Source of the DNA: an uncultured bacterium
GTDB lineage: Bacteria; Fidelibacterota; Marinisomatia; Marinisomatales; Marinisomataceae
DNA: 56,402 bases
Direction: 5' to 3'
Assembly: GCA_943841495.1 (NCBI GenBank)
Contig: CALSYL010000008.1
Coordinates: forward strand, 1 to 56,402
Position 1 is the first letter of the stretch. Each line of letters begins with the position of its first letter. The translations under genes were made by a program, and so were the position numbers. Below the pieces are notes generated by a model, which had not been told where the DNA came from, made no database searches, and saw only the letters and a program-made list of their open reading frames with translations. This document shows, piece by piece, positions 46,907 to 55,389 of this stretch.

Positions 46907-46934
46907 TTAAAGTATCACTTTAAGTATTTTTTTT
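46907..46934 (+). terminator. AT-rich hairpin with T-run after ald
   Basis: A 7-bp perfect stem TTAAAGT/ACTTTAA with a 3-nt ATC loop, then GTA and eight T. The stem is weak in GC, so it is a possible rather than sure terminator. Confidence 0.5.
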
Positions 46935-46950
46935 ATATATTATTAGCACG

Positions 46951-47298
46951 ATGCTTGAATCAAAAACAAAACTATATTATAGTATAAAAGAAGTAAGCGA
47001 AATAACAAAATTAAAGCCTTACGTCTTAAGGTACTGGGAGTCTGAATTTCCCTCTTTAAAACCAAGCAAAAATAAGGCTGGAAATAGAACCTATAGAAAG
47101 CAAGACGTTGAAGTGATACTTGATATTAAGAAATTACTTTATGATAAGAAGTTTACTATTAAAGGAGCGGTTGAAGAGTTAAAAAATAAATCAACTCAAC
47201 CAACAATGGATGAAACATTATCTAGTACTCAAATTTCAGCCCTAAAAGAAATAAAAAATGAGCTCAAAAATATTTTAAACCTCTTAAATAGAAACTAA
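46951..47298 (+). CDS. MerR-family transcriptional regulator
   Basis: 115 residues. N-terminal winged helix: LYYSIKEVSEITKLKPYVLRYWESEFPSLKPSKNKAGNRTYRKQDVEVIL, typical of MerR-like regulators of the small, effector-domain-free type. A short helical C-terminus (SALKEIKNELKNILNLLNR) probably dimerises. Target genes are not evident. A strong terminator follows. Confidence 0.88.
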   Translation: MLESKTKLYYSIKEVSEITKLKPYVLRYWESEFPSLKPSKNKAGNRTYRKQDVEVILDIKKLLYDKKFTIKGAVEELKNKSTQPTMDETLSSTQISALKEIKNELKNILNLLNRN

Positions 47299-47327
47299 CA
47301 GCAATAACTTTTTATGGTAGCCACCAG

Positions 47328-47356
47328 AGCCTCTCTATAATTGAGAGGCTTTTTTA
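47328..47356 (+). terminator. Rho-independent terminator after MerR gene
   Basis: An 8-bp stem AGCCTCTC (47328-47335) / GAGAGGCT (47343-47350), loop TATAATT, followed by a T-run. Confidence 0.9.
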
Positions 47357-47437
47357 TTATAAATATCTAATTTTATTCTTATTTTTAACTATGAATGTGC
47401 TATTAATCAAAAGAAGTTTTATTAACATAGATTAATT

Positions 47438-47575
47438 GTGCGTATTTTAAACACAGTATTTGTTGGTATAGGTATATTTTTAGCTTCATTTCTAATTCCA
47501 GTAATTGGAGCAATTGTATCGATACCTATGAGTATAATTGGAGCTTATTTATATTATAATTATGATAAAAAATAA
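47438..47575 (+). CDS. Small 45-residue membrane protein
   Basis: GTG-initiated frame of 45 codons: MRILNTVFVGIGIFLASF then LIPVIGAIVSIPMSIIGAYLYYNYDKK. Two hydrophobic helices with a short basic tail. It overlaps the msrA start by 14 nt on the same strand, and the leader 47357-47437 shows no other gene. No family recognised. The composition looks like a real small membrane protein, but it is short. Confidence 0.45.
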   Translation: MRILNTVFVGIGIFLASFLIPVIGAIVSIPMSIIGAYLYYNYDKK

Positions 47576-48104
47576 AATATTTTTAACGGTAATGTTTTCA
47601 TTAATGGGGTTTATTATGGCAAATGATGTAGAAAATAAAAAAGCGGTGTTTGCTGCTGGGTGTTTTTGGGGCGTTGAATCAACTTTTCAGCAGATGGATG
47701 GCGTAAAGGCAACAACTGTTGGGTATATAGGCGGCAAAGTCAAAAATCCTTCATATGAGTTAGTATGTACAGGATTAACAGGTCATGCTGAAGCAGTGGA
47801 AGTGGAATACAATCCGCAGGTAGTATCTTTTAAAACACTTCTTGATACATTTTTTGAATTACATGATCCTACTACTATGAACAGACAAGGTCCTGATGTT
47901 GGAACACAGTATCGTTCTGCAGCATATTTTTCAAGTGAAGAAGAAAAAGAAATTATTGAAAGCAAAATTAATGCCTTAAACGAATCTGGTAAATTTTCTA
48001 CAAAAATAGTTACAGAAATTGAAGCTCTTTCAGAGTTTTATAGCGCAGAAGACTATCATCAAGATTATTATAAAAAAAGAGGGATAGACGGTTGTGCTAT
48101 CTAA
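47562..48104 (+). CDS. msrA: Peptide methionine sulfoxide reductase MsrA, exported form
   Basis: Reduces methionine-S-sulfoxide in proteins. Start at 47562 gives a signal peptide (MIKNKIFLTVMFSLMGFIMA), so the enzyme is likely periplasmic; an upstream in-frame start is not needed. Catalytic Cys34 is in AAGCFWGVESTF, followed by VGYIGG and the late AEDYHQDYYKKRG. It overlaps the next gene region closely. Confidence 0.95.
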   Translation: MIKNKIFLTVMFSLMGFIMANDVENKKAVFAAGCFWGVESTFQQMDGVKATTVGYIGGKVKNPSYELVCTGLTGHAEAVEVEYNPQVVSFKTLLDTFFELHDPTTMNRQGPDVGTQYRSAAYFSSEEEKEIIESKINALNESGKFSTKIVTEIEALSEFYSAEDYHQDYYKKRGIDGCAI

Positions 48105-48114
48105 CGGAGAACCT

Positions 48115-48639
48115 ATGAAACTACAAAAATATACATATCTATTAGCTGCTTTACTCTTATTTGTGTTTACAGCTGATCTACATGGTCAATTTAGAAGAAA
48201 AAAAGTTAAGCTTAGTCAAACCAATAAGATTGAAGAGTTTATTAACGATTACATTCAAGATCCTTTTATGGTAGAGCACATACAGTCAATTCAATCAGAA
48301 TTAGTAAAGCTAGGATTTGAAATTCTTCCTCCTGAAACAGATGGAGATATGGAAGTTGAGATAAACTTTGAAGATTTTACTTTTGATCCATATTATGGGT
48401 CAACAGCAGATCCTAAGTCGTCTTTCATTATTTTTAGAAACCCTAAAACAAAGAAGGTGATAGCTAAATTTCAAGCTAATCAAGTTTTGGTAGACGATGA
48501 ATATAGTGGTCCAATGACTAATGCTTTCGGAAATTCATCGCTTTCTAATAGTAGCGGATATGGCGCAAACAACAATCAACCTATTGATGTAAATGCAATA
48601 ATTCTTGATTGGATGAAACAAGTCAAGAACTTCTATTAA
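48115..48639 (+). CDS. Hypothetical secreted protein
   Basis: 174 residues from the ATG preceded by GGAG; the longer in-frame version lies inside msrA. Signal peptide MKLQKYTYLLAALLLFVFTADLHGQ, then a basic patch (FRRKKVKLSQ) and an acidic middle (PPETDGDMEVEINFEDFTFDPYYG). A Ser/Asn-rich segment near 140-155 and an amphipathic end (ILDWMKQVKNFY) follow. No family recognised. It lies between msrA and leuS. Confidence 0.65.
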   Translation: MKLQKYTYLLAALLLFVFTADLHGQFRRKKVKLSQTNKIEEFINDYIQDPFMVEHIQSIQSELVKLGFEILPPETDGDMEVEINFEDFTFDPYYGSTADPKSSFIIFRNPKTKKVIAKFQANQVLVDDEYSGPMTNAFGNSSLSNSSGYGANNNQPIDVNAIILDWMKQVKNFY

Positions 48640-48641
48640 AA

Positions 48642-51084
48642 TTGAGTTATAATCATAAAGCTATAGAGGCCAAATGGCAAAAATCCTGGTCTGGATAATG
48701 AAACATTTAAGTCAGAGGATGAGTCTAGCAAAAAGCCTAAATATTATGTCCTTGATATGTTTCCATATCCTTCAGGTGCCGGTTTACATGTTGGTCATGC
48801 TTTAGGTTATGTTGCTACGGATATTGTTGCACGTTATAAACGCATGAAAGGCTTTAATGTGCTCCATCCTATGGGTTGGGATGCGTTTGGTCTTCCTGCA
48901 GAGCAATATGCTATAAAAACTGGTACTCATCCAAAAATTACCACACATGAAAATGTTTCCAATTTTAAAAGACAGATTAATCGTTTAGGTTTTTCCTATG
49001 ACTGGTCAAAAGAAATCAATACAACTGACCCTGAATATTATAAGTGGACTCAATGGATATTCTTACAGCTATACAATAAAGGATTAGCTCATGAGCAGGA
49101 AGTTGCTGTTAATTGGTGTCCAGAACTAAAGGCTGTACTTGCTAATGAGGAGGTAGTAAATGGAAAATCAGACATTGGAGGTCATCCAGTAATTCGCCTG
49201 CCAATGAAGCAATGGATTTTAAAAATTACAGATTATGCTGAATCATTGCTTGAAGGTTTAGATGATTTAGATTGGCCAGGAAATATAAAAGAGCTTCAAA
49301 AAAATTGGATTGGAAGATCAGAGGGGGTAGAGCTTGGTTTTAATATTGAAAATTCCGATGATTTAATAAATGTTTATACTACTAGACCAGATACGCTTTT
49401 TGGAGCAACTTATATGGTTCTTGCTCCTGAACACACGTTGATTAACTCTCTTGTAACAGATAATAATAGAGAGAAAGTTGATGCATATATTGAAGAATCA
49501 GCTAAGAAATCTGACTTCGATAGAACAGAAGTTAATAAAGATAAAACAGGTGTATTTACAGGTAGTTATGCCATTAATCCTTTCAGCCAAGAAAAGATTG
49601 AAATTTGGATAGCAGACTATGTTCTTATAAGCTACGGAACTGGTGCAATTATGGCCGTTCCAGGTCACGATGAAAGGGATTGGGAATTTGCAACGAAATA
49701 TGATTTGCCAATTAAAGAGGTTGTAGAAGGTGGAGATGTTAGCAAGTCAGCGTTTACAGCTAAAGGAAAGTCTAAAATAGTTAATTCTAACAATGACAAT
49801 ACCTTATCTATGAATGGATTAACAGTCGATGAAGCAATTAATACTTCAATTGAATACATCGAAAAAAATGAAATTGGTAGATCTACTGTAAATTATAAGT
49901 TGAGAGATTGGTTGTTTTCTAGGCAAAGATATTGGGGAGAACCTTTTCCATTAATTCATAAAGGCGAAAATATAGAACCAATCAATGAAAAAGATTTGCC
50001 CGTGATGTTACCTGAAGTAGATAATTATAAACCATCAGATGATGGAAAGTCTCCATTATCAACTATTAAAAATTGGGTTGAAGTAAAAGATGAAAGTGGT
50101 AATATTATTGGACTTAGAGAGACAAATACTATGCCACAATGGGCAGGTTCATGTTGGTATTATTTAAGGTTTACAGATCCAAATAACACAAAAAACGCAT
50201 GGAGTAAAGATAGCGAGAAATATTGGATGCCTGTTGATTTATATATTGGTGGACAGGAGCACGCAGTACTTCATTTGCTATATGCAAGATTTTGGCATCA
50301 TGTATTACATGATTTAGGATTAGTGTCGACCAGAGAACCATTCAAAAAACTTTTTAATCAAGGTATGATACAGGGTGATGATGGTACAAAAATGAGTAAA
50401 TCTCGAGGCAATGTTATAAATCCTGAAGATATTATTGAAGAATATGGCGCTGATTCAATGAGGCTATATGAGATGTTTATGGGCCCATTAAATAAATCTA
50501 AACCATGGAGCACAAAAGGTCTTCAAGGATGTTATAGGTTTGTTAAGAAGTTATGGTCAATAGTAATCGATGATAATGGTTCATTATCGTCGAGAATATG
50601 CGATGATAAAGCTCCCAATAAAGAGACATTATTTTTGCATCATCAAACAATTAAAAAGATTGGTGAAGATATTGAAAACCTTCATTTTAATACTGCGGTA
50701 TCGCAACTAATGATTTATTGTAATCATCTTCAGAAATGCGATTCTATCTCTAAAAAATTAATCATAGAACTTATTATTATTATTGGTCCATTTGTACCGC
50801 ACTTGTCTGAAGAGCTATGGCATATGTTAGGAAACAAAGATTCTGTAACATATCAAGATTGGCCACTTTACGATGAATCAAAAATACAGCTTGATGAGGT
50901 TACAATAGCAGTTCAAGTCAATGGTAAACTTAGAGCTAATATTGAAATTGCTAAGGATTCTATTGAGAAAGATGTTGTTAATATGGCGCTTTCTCTTGAA
51001 AATGTTGAAAAGTTTACTTCTAGTGGATCAATCGTAAAAACTATTTATGTTCCAAATAGATTGCTAAACTTTGTCGTCAAGTAA
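48642..51084 (+). CDS. leuS: Leucyl-tRNA synthetase, with a frameshift near the start
   Basis: Class I synthetase. The TTG at 48642 opens MSYNHKAIEAKWQKSW, the normal LeuS beginning, but the frame stops at 48696. The next frame resumes as DNETFKSEDESSKKPKYYVLDMFPYPSGAGLHVGHALGY and runs intact to 51084. One extra base in 48690-48693 (TCTG) accounts for it; dropping the first T gives SWLDNETF. HIGH-type GLHVGH and KMSKS (DGTKMSKSRGN) and the editing domain are present. An essential gene, so sequence error or a used frameshift is more likely than decay. The 3' end overlaps the convergent membrane gene by 21 nt. Confidence 0.92.
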
Positions 51085-51732
51085 GTCTGTACCTTTAGAC
51101 ATAAACCACACCGTACCAACTAAACTTAAAACAGCAATTTTTTGATAAGTTGCATGTATAGTAAGTGATTCAATTGATTTCCATGGAGCTGGCCCGACCT
51201 CAAGAAAGATAATATATCCTAAAATTACTATCGAACAAATAAAAAGGGCGTAAGTAACGTTTTTCAAGCCTTTTGAGTAAAAAAGATATGAATATATACC
51301 CAAAGTTACTAAAGCGCCGTTAAACACTGAATTTGCAAAGAAAATATGCAAAGAATATAGTGACGGAACATCAGCAGGTGTTAAAACTACACCAAGTAGG
51401 CTTATTGAACCAAAAACAGCAGATAATTTTGCCAATAAACTAATTTTTGGATATTCCGATGTAAAAAAATCAGCAGCTTTTACTAAGTATATCAATACTG
51501 CAACAAGCTGAACAAACATACCAATTGAGAAAAGAATAATAGAAATACTGTTATCATCACCAGAATGACTAGTTGTGCGTCCAAGATCACTTATAAAATT
51601 TTTAAAAAAGTTATAGTAAGGTGTTTGTTTCTCGACATAATTACCACCACCATAAAAAAATGCAGCGAGCGTTAAAAGACTGAGGTAGGAAAGTAGTAAT
51701 ATTCTTGTTGTTTTGCCTAGTGTATATCTCAT
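51064..51732 (-). CDS. Multi-pass membrane protein (DUF998-like)
   Basis: 222 residues with about six hydrophobic helices. The N-terminal NFFKNFISDLGRTTSHSGDDNS followed by helices and VVLTPADVPSLYSLHIFFANSVF resembles DUF998-type proteins, but this was not searched. Function unknown. A 16-bp perfect palindrome lies 15 bp upstream of its start. Confidence 0.65.
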   Translation of the reverse strand: MRYTLGKTTRILLLSYLSLLTLAAFFYGGGNYVEKQTPYYNFFKNFISDLGRTTSHSGDDNSISIILFSIGMFVQLVAVLIYLVKAADFFTSEYPKISLLAKLSAVFGSISLLGVVLTPADVPSLYSLHIFFANSVFNGALVTLGIYSYLFYSKGLKNVTYALFICSIVILGYIIFLEVGPAPWKSIESLTIHATYQKIAVLSLVGTVWFMSKGTDLLDDKV

Positions 51733-51747
51733 ATTTACTTAATTATA

Positions 51748-51763
51748 CATAATATATATTATG
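51748..51763. promoter_or_regulatory. 16-bp perfect palindrome upstream of the DUF998-like gene
   Basis: CATAATATATATTATG is its own reverse complement and lies 15 bp before the minus-strand start at 51732. It could be an operator or cover a -10 box. The 110-nt gap also contains a GCTGT/ACAGC inverted repeat and three AAGTCTT copies. Confidence 0.4.
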
Positions 51764-51843
51764 CGTAAACGCTGTAAAACAGCCAGATAACAGCATGCAT
51801 AAGTCTTTGTTAAAATATTGATAAGTCTTATTGAAGTCTTTTA

Positions 51844-53049
51844 TCATTTACTTAAGGTTTTACCCATTTTTTCAATTAAACCTACCACTAACGCATTACC
51901 CATACAAAAATATCTCCAATTATCAGGCATGCCAGTATTTGTCCATCCCGCTGGAAACCCACATATTTTTTCAACTTCATCTGGAGTTAGTGTTCTATAT
52001 GCATTTTTTGTTGGATCCATAATTATATGTTTGAATCTACTTGGTGTTTGTCCGCCTTCAGATGTAATGATTGTTCGTGCTGGAGCTTCTAATGGTTCAG
52101 GAAATGGCATTGAACCTTCCGAATAAAAGAATGTGCCACCGTCTTTTCTTTTCACTTTTTTCTTTTTAGCGCCTTTTAGCTCTTTCCATTTCCAAATTTG
52201 CGCTTCATCCCTAACAAAATAATTATCATCAACAGTTTTATCTAATATGTCTCCTAAAACCGTTTGTTTACCTTCATAATTTGGGAAAACCTTCTTTGTG
52301 CTGATTGTAGTATTAAATAAAAAGCCAGAATTCAAAAAATGATATGAGAATGTATCACTTATTGATTGCGTATCAGCTATATTTTTGACCTCATCTAAGA
52401 GATTGAGTTCGAGCGAGTTGTCTTGTTTAATTTTAAATTCGTCACTAAAAAAACCTTTATTATGAATAAAATCAGGTTCTAAATGCCTTTTTTCCATATT
52501 TTTGTACCATTTAGTGCCTTTATGAGCTGCAAAGAAGAATGTTCTACGTCTTTTTTGAGGAAATCCGTATTCTGCGGCATTAATGACTCTCCATTCGACA
52601 CAATACCCAAGATTGTGTAAACAAGACAGAATTACCCCAAAATCACGTCCTCTTTGAAACGTTGGTGAAGTTATTAGCCGATCTACATTTTCTAACAAAA
52701 CGTACTTTGGTTTTTTTTTACGTAAAATTTGTTCAATATTCCACCATAAAACACCTTTTTTACCCTTAATTCCCTGCGCTTGAACTGTTGCAACAGAATA
52801 GTCTTGGCATGGAAATCCGCCTACAAGTAATTCGTGATTAGGAATTTTACTATAATTAACTTTATCTATATCAGTGTTTAAATCTTTAAAAGAGTCTTTA
52901 AAATGACTGCTATAGCAATCAAAAGCATGTTGAACTTTAGTCTTTGGTTCCCATTGATTTGCCCAAATAGTTTTATGTCCAGACTTTTCTAATCCTAATC
53001 TAAAGCCACCAACTCCAGCAAAAAGTTCTACTACATTCAATTTAGACAT
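51844..53049 (-). CDS. DNA (cytosine-5-)-methyltransferase
   Basis: m5C methyltransferase of 401 residues. SAM-binding motif I ELFAGVGGFRLGLE (8-21), catalytic Cys81 in GGFPCQDYS, motif VI LLENVDR (E120), motif VIII QKRRRTFFFA, a long variable target-recognition region at ~180-330, and a C-terminal GNALVVGLIEKMG (motif X). The recognised site cannot be read from sequence. It is divergent from a nuclease-helicase gene with a 76-nt spacer, the layout of a restriction or defence locus in which the methylase protects self DNA. Confidence 0.95.
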   Translation of the reverse strand: MSKLNVVELFAGVGGFRLGLEKSGHKTIWANQWEPKTKVQHAFDCYSSHFKDSFKDLNTDIDKVNYSKIPNHELLVGGFPCQDYSVATVQAQGIKGKKGVLWWNIEQILRKKKPKYVLLENVDRLITSPTFQRGRDFGVILSCLHNLGYCVEWRVINAAEYGFPQKRRRTFFFAAHKGTKWYKNMEKRHLEPDFIHNKGFFSDEFKIKQDNSLELNLLDEVKNIADTQSISDTFSYHFLNSGFLFNTTISTKKVFPNYEGKQTVLGDILDKTVDDNYFVRDEAQIWKWKELKGAKKKKVKRKDGGTFFYSEGSMPFPEPLEAPARTIITSEGGQTPSRFKHIIMDPTKNAYRTLTPDEVEKICGFPAGWTNTGMPDNWRYFCMGNALVVGLIEKMGKTLSK

Positions 53050-53125
53050 TCACTAATTTAATTTTATTAAAACTTCTATCATACATTAATATTGTTGACT
53101 TTAATATATAATAGTACATTTATAG

Positions 53126-55186
53126 ATGTCTTTAAAAAATATCAATATTGATGAATATTTCGATGCTGGCTTAAATGATAACTTATTAGATAGCTTGTAC
53201 ACTCCCTGCCTTAAAAATTCTATAATTTATAATAGAGTATCTGGATACTTTAGTACACAATCACTTTCTGCTGTTGCTTCAGGAATGGCAAATTTTATCA
53301 AAAATGAAGGTAAATATAGACTTATTTTTAGCAAAAATATCCAAAGCATTGAAGACTATGAGTCTATTAAAAATGGATATACAAATCAATTTGAAGAAGA
53401 TTTTACAAACGATATAAAAAAGCTTGAGCAAATGCTAAAAGATAGGCCTAGAAGGATTATTGGTTGGATGATAGCGAATGATTTTCTAGAGATCAAAATA
53501 GCTTTTAAAAAACCTGATGACGGCGGTTTTCTCCATTCAAAATGGGGAAATTTTGAAGATTCAAATGGAAACAAAATTTATTATAACGGATCAATAAATG
53601 AATCAGAAAATTCATGGACAAAACAAATAGAAAGTGCAAATGTTTTCTGTTCATGGTTAAATAAGTATGATAAAAAAAGAGTTAATAGAAGTTTTCAAGT
53701 TTTTGAAGACTACTGGAACAATAATGCTCCCAAAGTCCAAGTTATTGATTTTCCACAAGTCCATAAAGATCAATTTATAATAAATAATGATATTAAAACT
53801 AAAGATGATTTCACCAACCAGTCATTACTCCTAGATCAAGATATTGCCTCCCTTTTTGAAAGAAATGACAATGTAAAATTTACAGAATATAAGCCATATG
53901 AGTACCAACAAGAGGCAATTGATAATTTAGTTCAAAATAATTTTAAGGGAATATTTGCTCTAGCAACAGGCTTAGGCAAAACTTTTACATCTCTTTTCTC
54001 AATCAAAGAGTACGCTAGAACAGTCAATAACAGATATTTTTGTGCAATAGTTTGCCCTTCAGAGTCTTTAATTTATCAATGGGCAGACGAAGTAAGGAAA
54101 ATATTAGGTATTGATCCTTTGATTCTTAAAGACGAAAAAAATTGGAAGCTTTCATTGGATCAGGCAATTCTAGATCTTAATAATGAATTTGAAGATATTG
54201 TTATATGTTTAGTCACCTATCAGTCATTTTACAAAGATGCATTTATAGATAATGTTAAAAAATGTGATGCTAAAAAAGCAATTATTTGCGATGAAGTTCA
54301 TAATGCAGGAGCTCCAACTTGGCAAAAAGGATTAATTGATGATTTTGATTGCCGAATCGCCTTGAGCGCTACCCCAAAGAGATATTTTGATGAAGAAGGA
54401 ACCAATTTAATTGAATCGTATTTTGAAGGAATAGTTATTGAAAGAGATTTAAGATGGGGCATTAAAAATAACTTCCTTTCCCCTTATAATTATCATATTT
54501 CAATGGTTAACTTAAATGATGATGAGTTAAATGAGTATAGAGATATTACATCTAAGATGATGAAATATTTCGATAAAAATAAACAATTTCAAAGCAAGCC
54601 TTTTATGATTAAAGCCAATGAAAGAGCAAAAATTATTAAAACAGCAAGCAGTAAGTATTTGGCATTTGAGGATTTAATCAAAGAATTAAACTATGATTTA
54701 AATGGCGGCTTTATTTTTTGTGGAAGCACACCATTTTTAAATAATATTCAATCAATTATGAAAAAGAATGATATAAAGTATCGAATATTTATATCTGATT
54801 CTAAAACAGATGATAGAAAAGATATAATTGAGAGATTTAAACACCATAGATTAGATGCAATTGTGGCAATCGACTGTCTTGATGAAGGTATAGATATCCC
54901 TACTGCTGAGACTGCAATTATATTAAGCAGTTCAAGCAATTCAAAACAATATATTCAAAGAAGAGGAAGAGTTTTGAGAAAGACAAGTAAAAAATCAAAA
55001 AAAATTGCAAATATTTATGACTTTATCTGCATCCCTCCAATTGATGATAACTCTACATTTAAAATGGAACAATCAATGATCAAGAAACAACTGGAAAGAC
55101 TCAATGATTTTTCATTAATTTCGTTAAATCATAGCAAAAATGAGAATTTAATAAACGAGCTAAAAGCTGAATGGAAAATAGATTGA
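53126..55186 (+). CDS. HKD/PLD-nuclease fused to SF2 DEAD/DEAH helicase
   Basis: 686 residues. The N-terminal PLD-like domain (residues ~30-170: NRVSGYFSTQSLSAVASGMANF, then HSKWGN with H137 and K139 and NGSINESENSW) is a phospholipase D/HKD nuclease type. The SF2 helicase follows: Walker A ATGLGKT (~280-286), DEVH (~389), SATPKR, and motif VI QYIQRRGRVLRK (~611). No DUF3427 or other C-terminal extension is present. It resembles ATP-dependent restriction enzymes that translocate on DNA and cut with a PLD centre. TTGACT lies ~30 nt upstream as a possible -35. It overlaps the next gene by 16 nt. Confidence 0.88.
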   Translation: MSLKNINIDEYFDAGLNDNLLDSLYTPCLKNSIIYNRVSGYFSTQSLSAVASGMANFIKNEGKYRLIFSKNIQSIEDYESIKNGYTNQFEEDFTNDIKKLEQMLKDRPRRIIGWMIANDFLEIKIAFKKPDDGGFLHSKWGNFEDSNGNKIYYNGSINESENSWTKQIESANVFCSWLNKYDKKRVNRSFQVFEDYWNNNAPKVQVIDFPQVHKDQFIINNDIKTKDDFTNQSLLLDQDIASLFERNDNVKFTEYKPYEYQQEAIDNLVQNNFKGIFALATGLGKTFTSLFSIKEYARTVNNRYFCAIVCPSESLIYQWADEVRKILGIDPLILKDEKNWKLSLDQAILDLNNEFEDIVICLVTYQSFYKDAFIDNVKKCDAKKAIICDEVHNAGAPTWQKGLIDDFDCRIALSATPKRYFDEEGTNLIESYFEGIVIERDLRWGIKNNFLSPYNYHISMVNLNDDELNEYRDITSKMMKYFDKNKQFQSKPFMIKANERAKIIKTASSKYLAFEDLIKELNYDLNGGFIFCGSTPFLNNIQSIMKKNDIKYRIFISDSKTDDRKDIIERFKHHRLDAIVAIDCLDEGIDIPTAETAIILSSSSNSKQYIQRRGRVLRKTSKKSKKIANIYDFICIPPIDDNSTFKMEQSMIKKQLERLNDFSLISLNHSKNENLINELKAEWKID

Positions 55187-55389
55187 AAACTTTTTCAGAT
55201 AAAAGCCTGGAAATAATAAAGAAAAATTCCAAAAAAGATGATAACGATGAGGCTTATAATTTTTTGAATTTTGCAATTAATTTACAGGCAATTCAAAAAT
55301 ATAACAGTTTATCACAATTTAAATCAAAATATGTTTCTGCAATTGAAAATCAATTGCAAAAAAAACTTAAAAGAAAATCAAAGAAATGA
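55171..55389 (+). CDS. Small helical protein of unknown function in the defence locus
   Basis: 72 residues, Lys/Asn/Gln-rich, no membrane segment, predicted mostly helical (DNDEAYNFLNFAINLQAIQKYNSLSQFKSKYVSAIENQLQKKLKRKSKK), ending in a basic tail. No family recognised. It overlaps the helicase end by 16 nt and the ATPase start by 4 nt (ATGA), so it is almost surely translated with them and likely part of the same system. Confidence 0.65.
   Translation: MENRLKTFSDKSLEIIKKNSKKDDNDEAYNFLNFAINLQAIQKYNSLSQFKSKYVSAIENQLQKKLKRKSKK

Noticed and set aside
51766-51785. Terminator from the GCTGT/ACAGC hairpin
   Set aside because: The stem is only 5 bp and no T-run follows on either strand.
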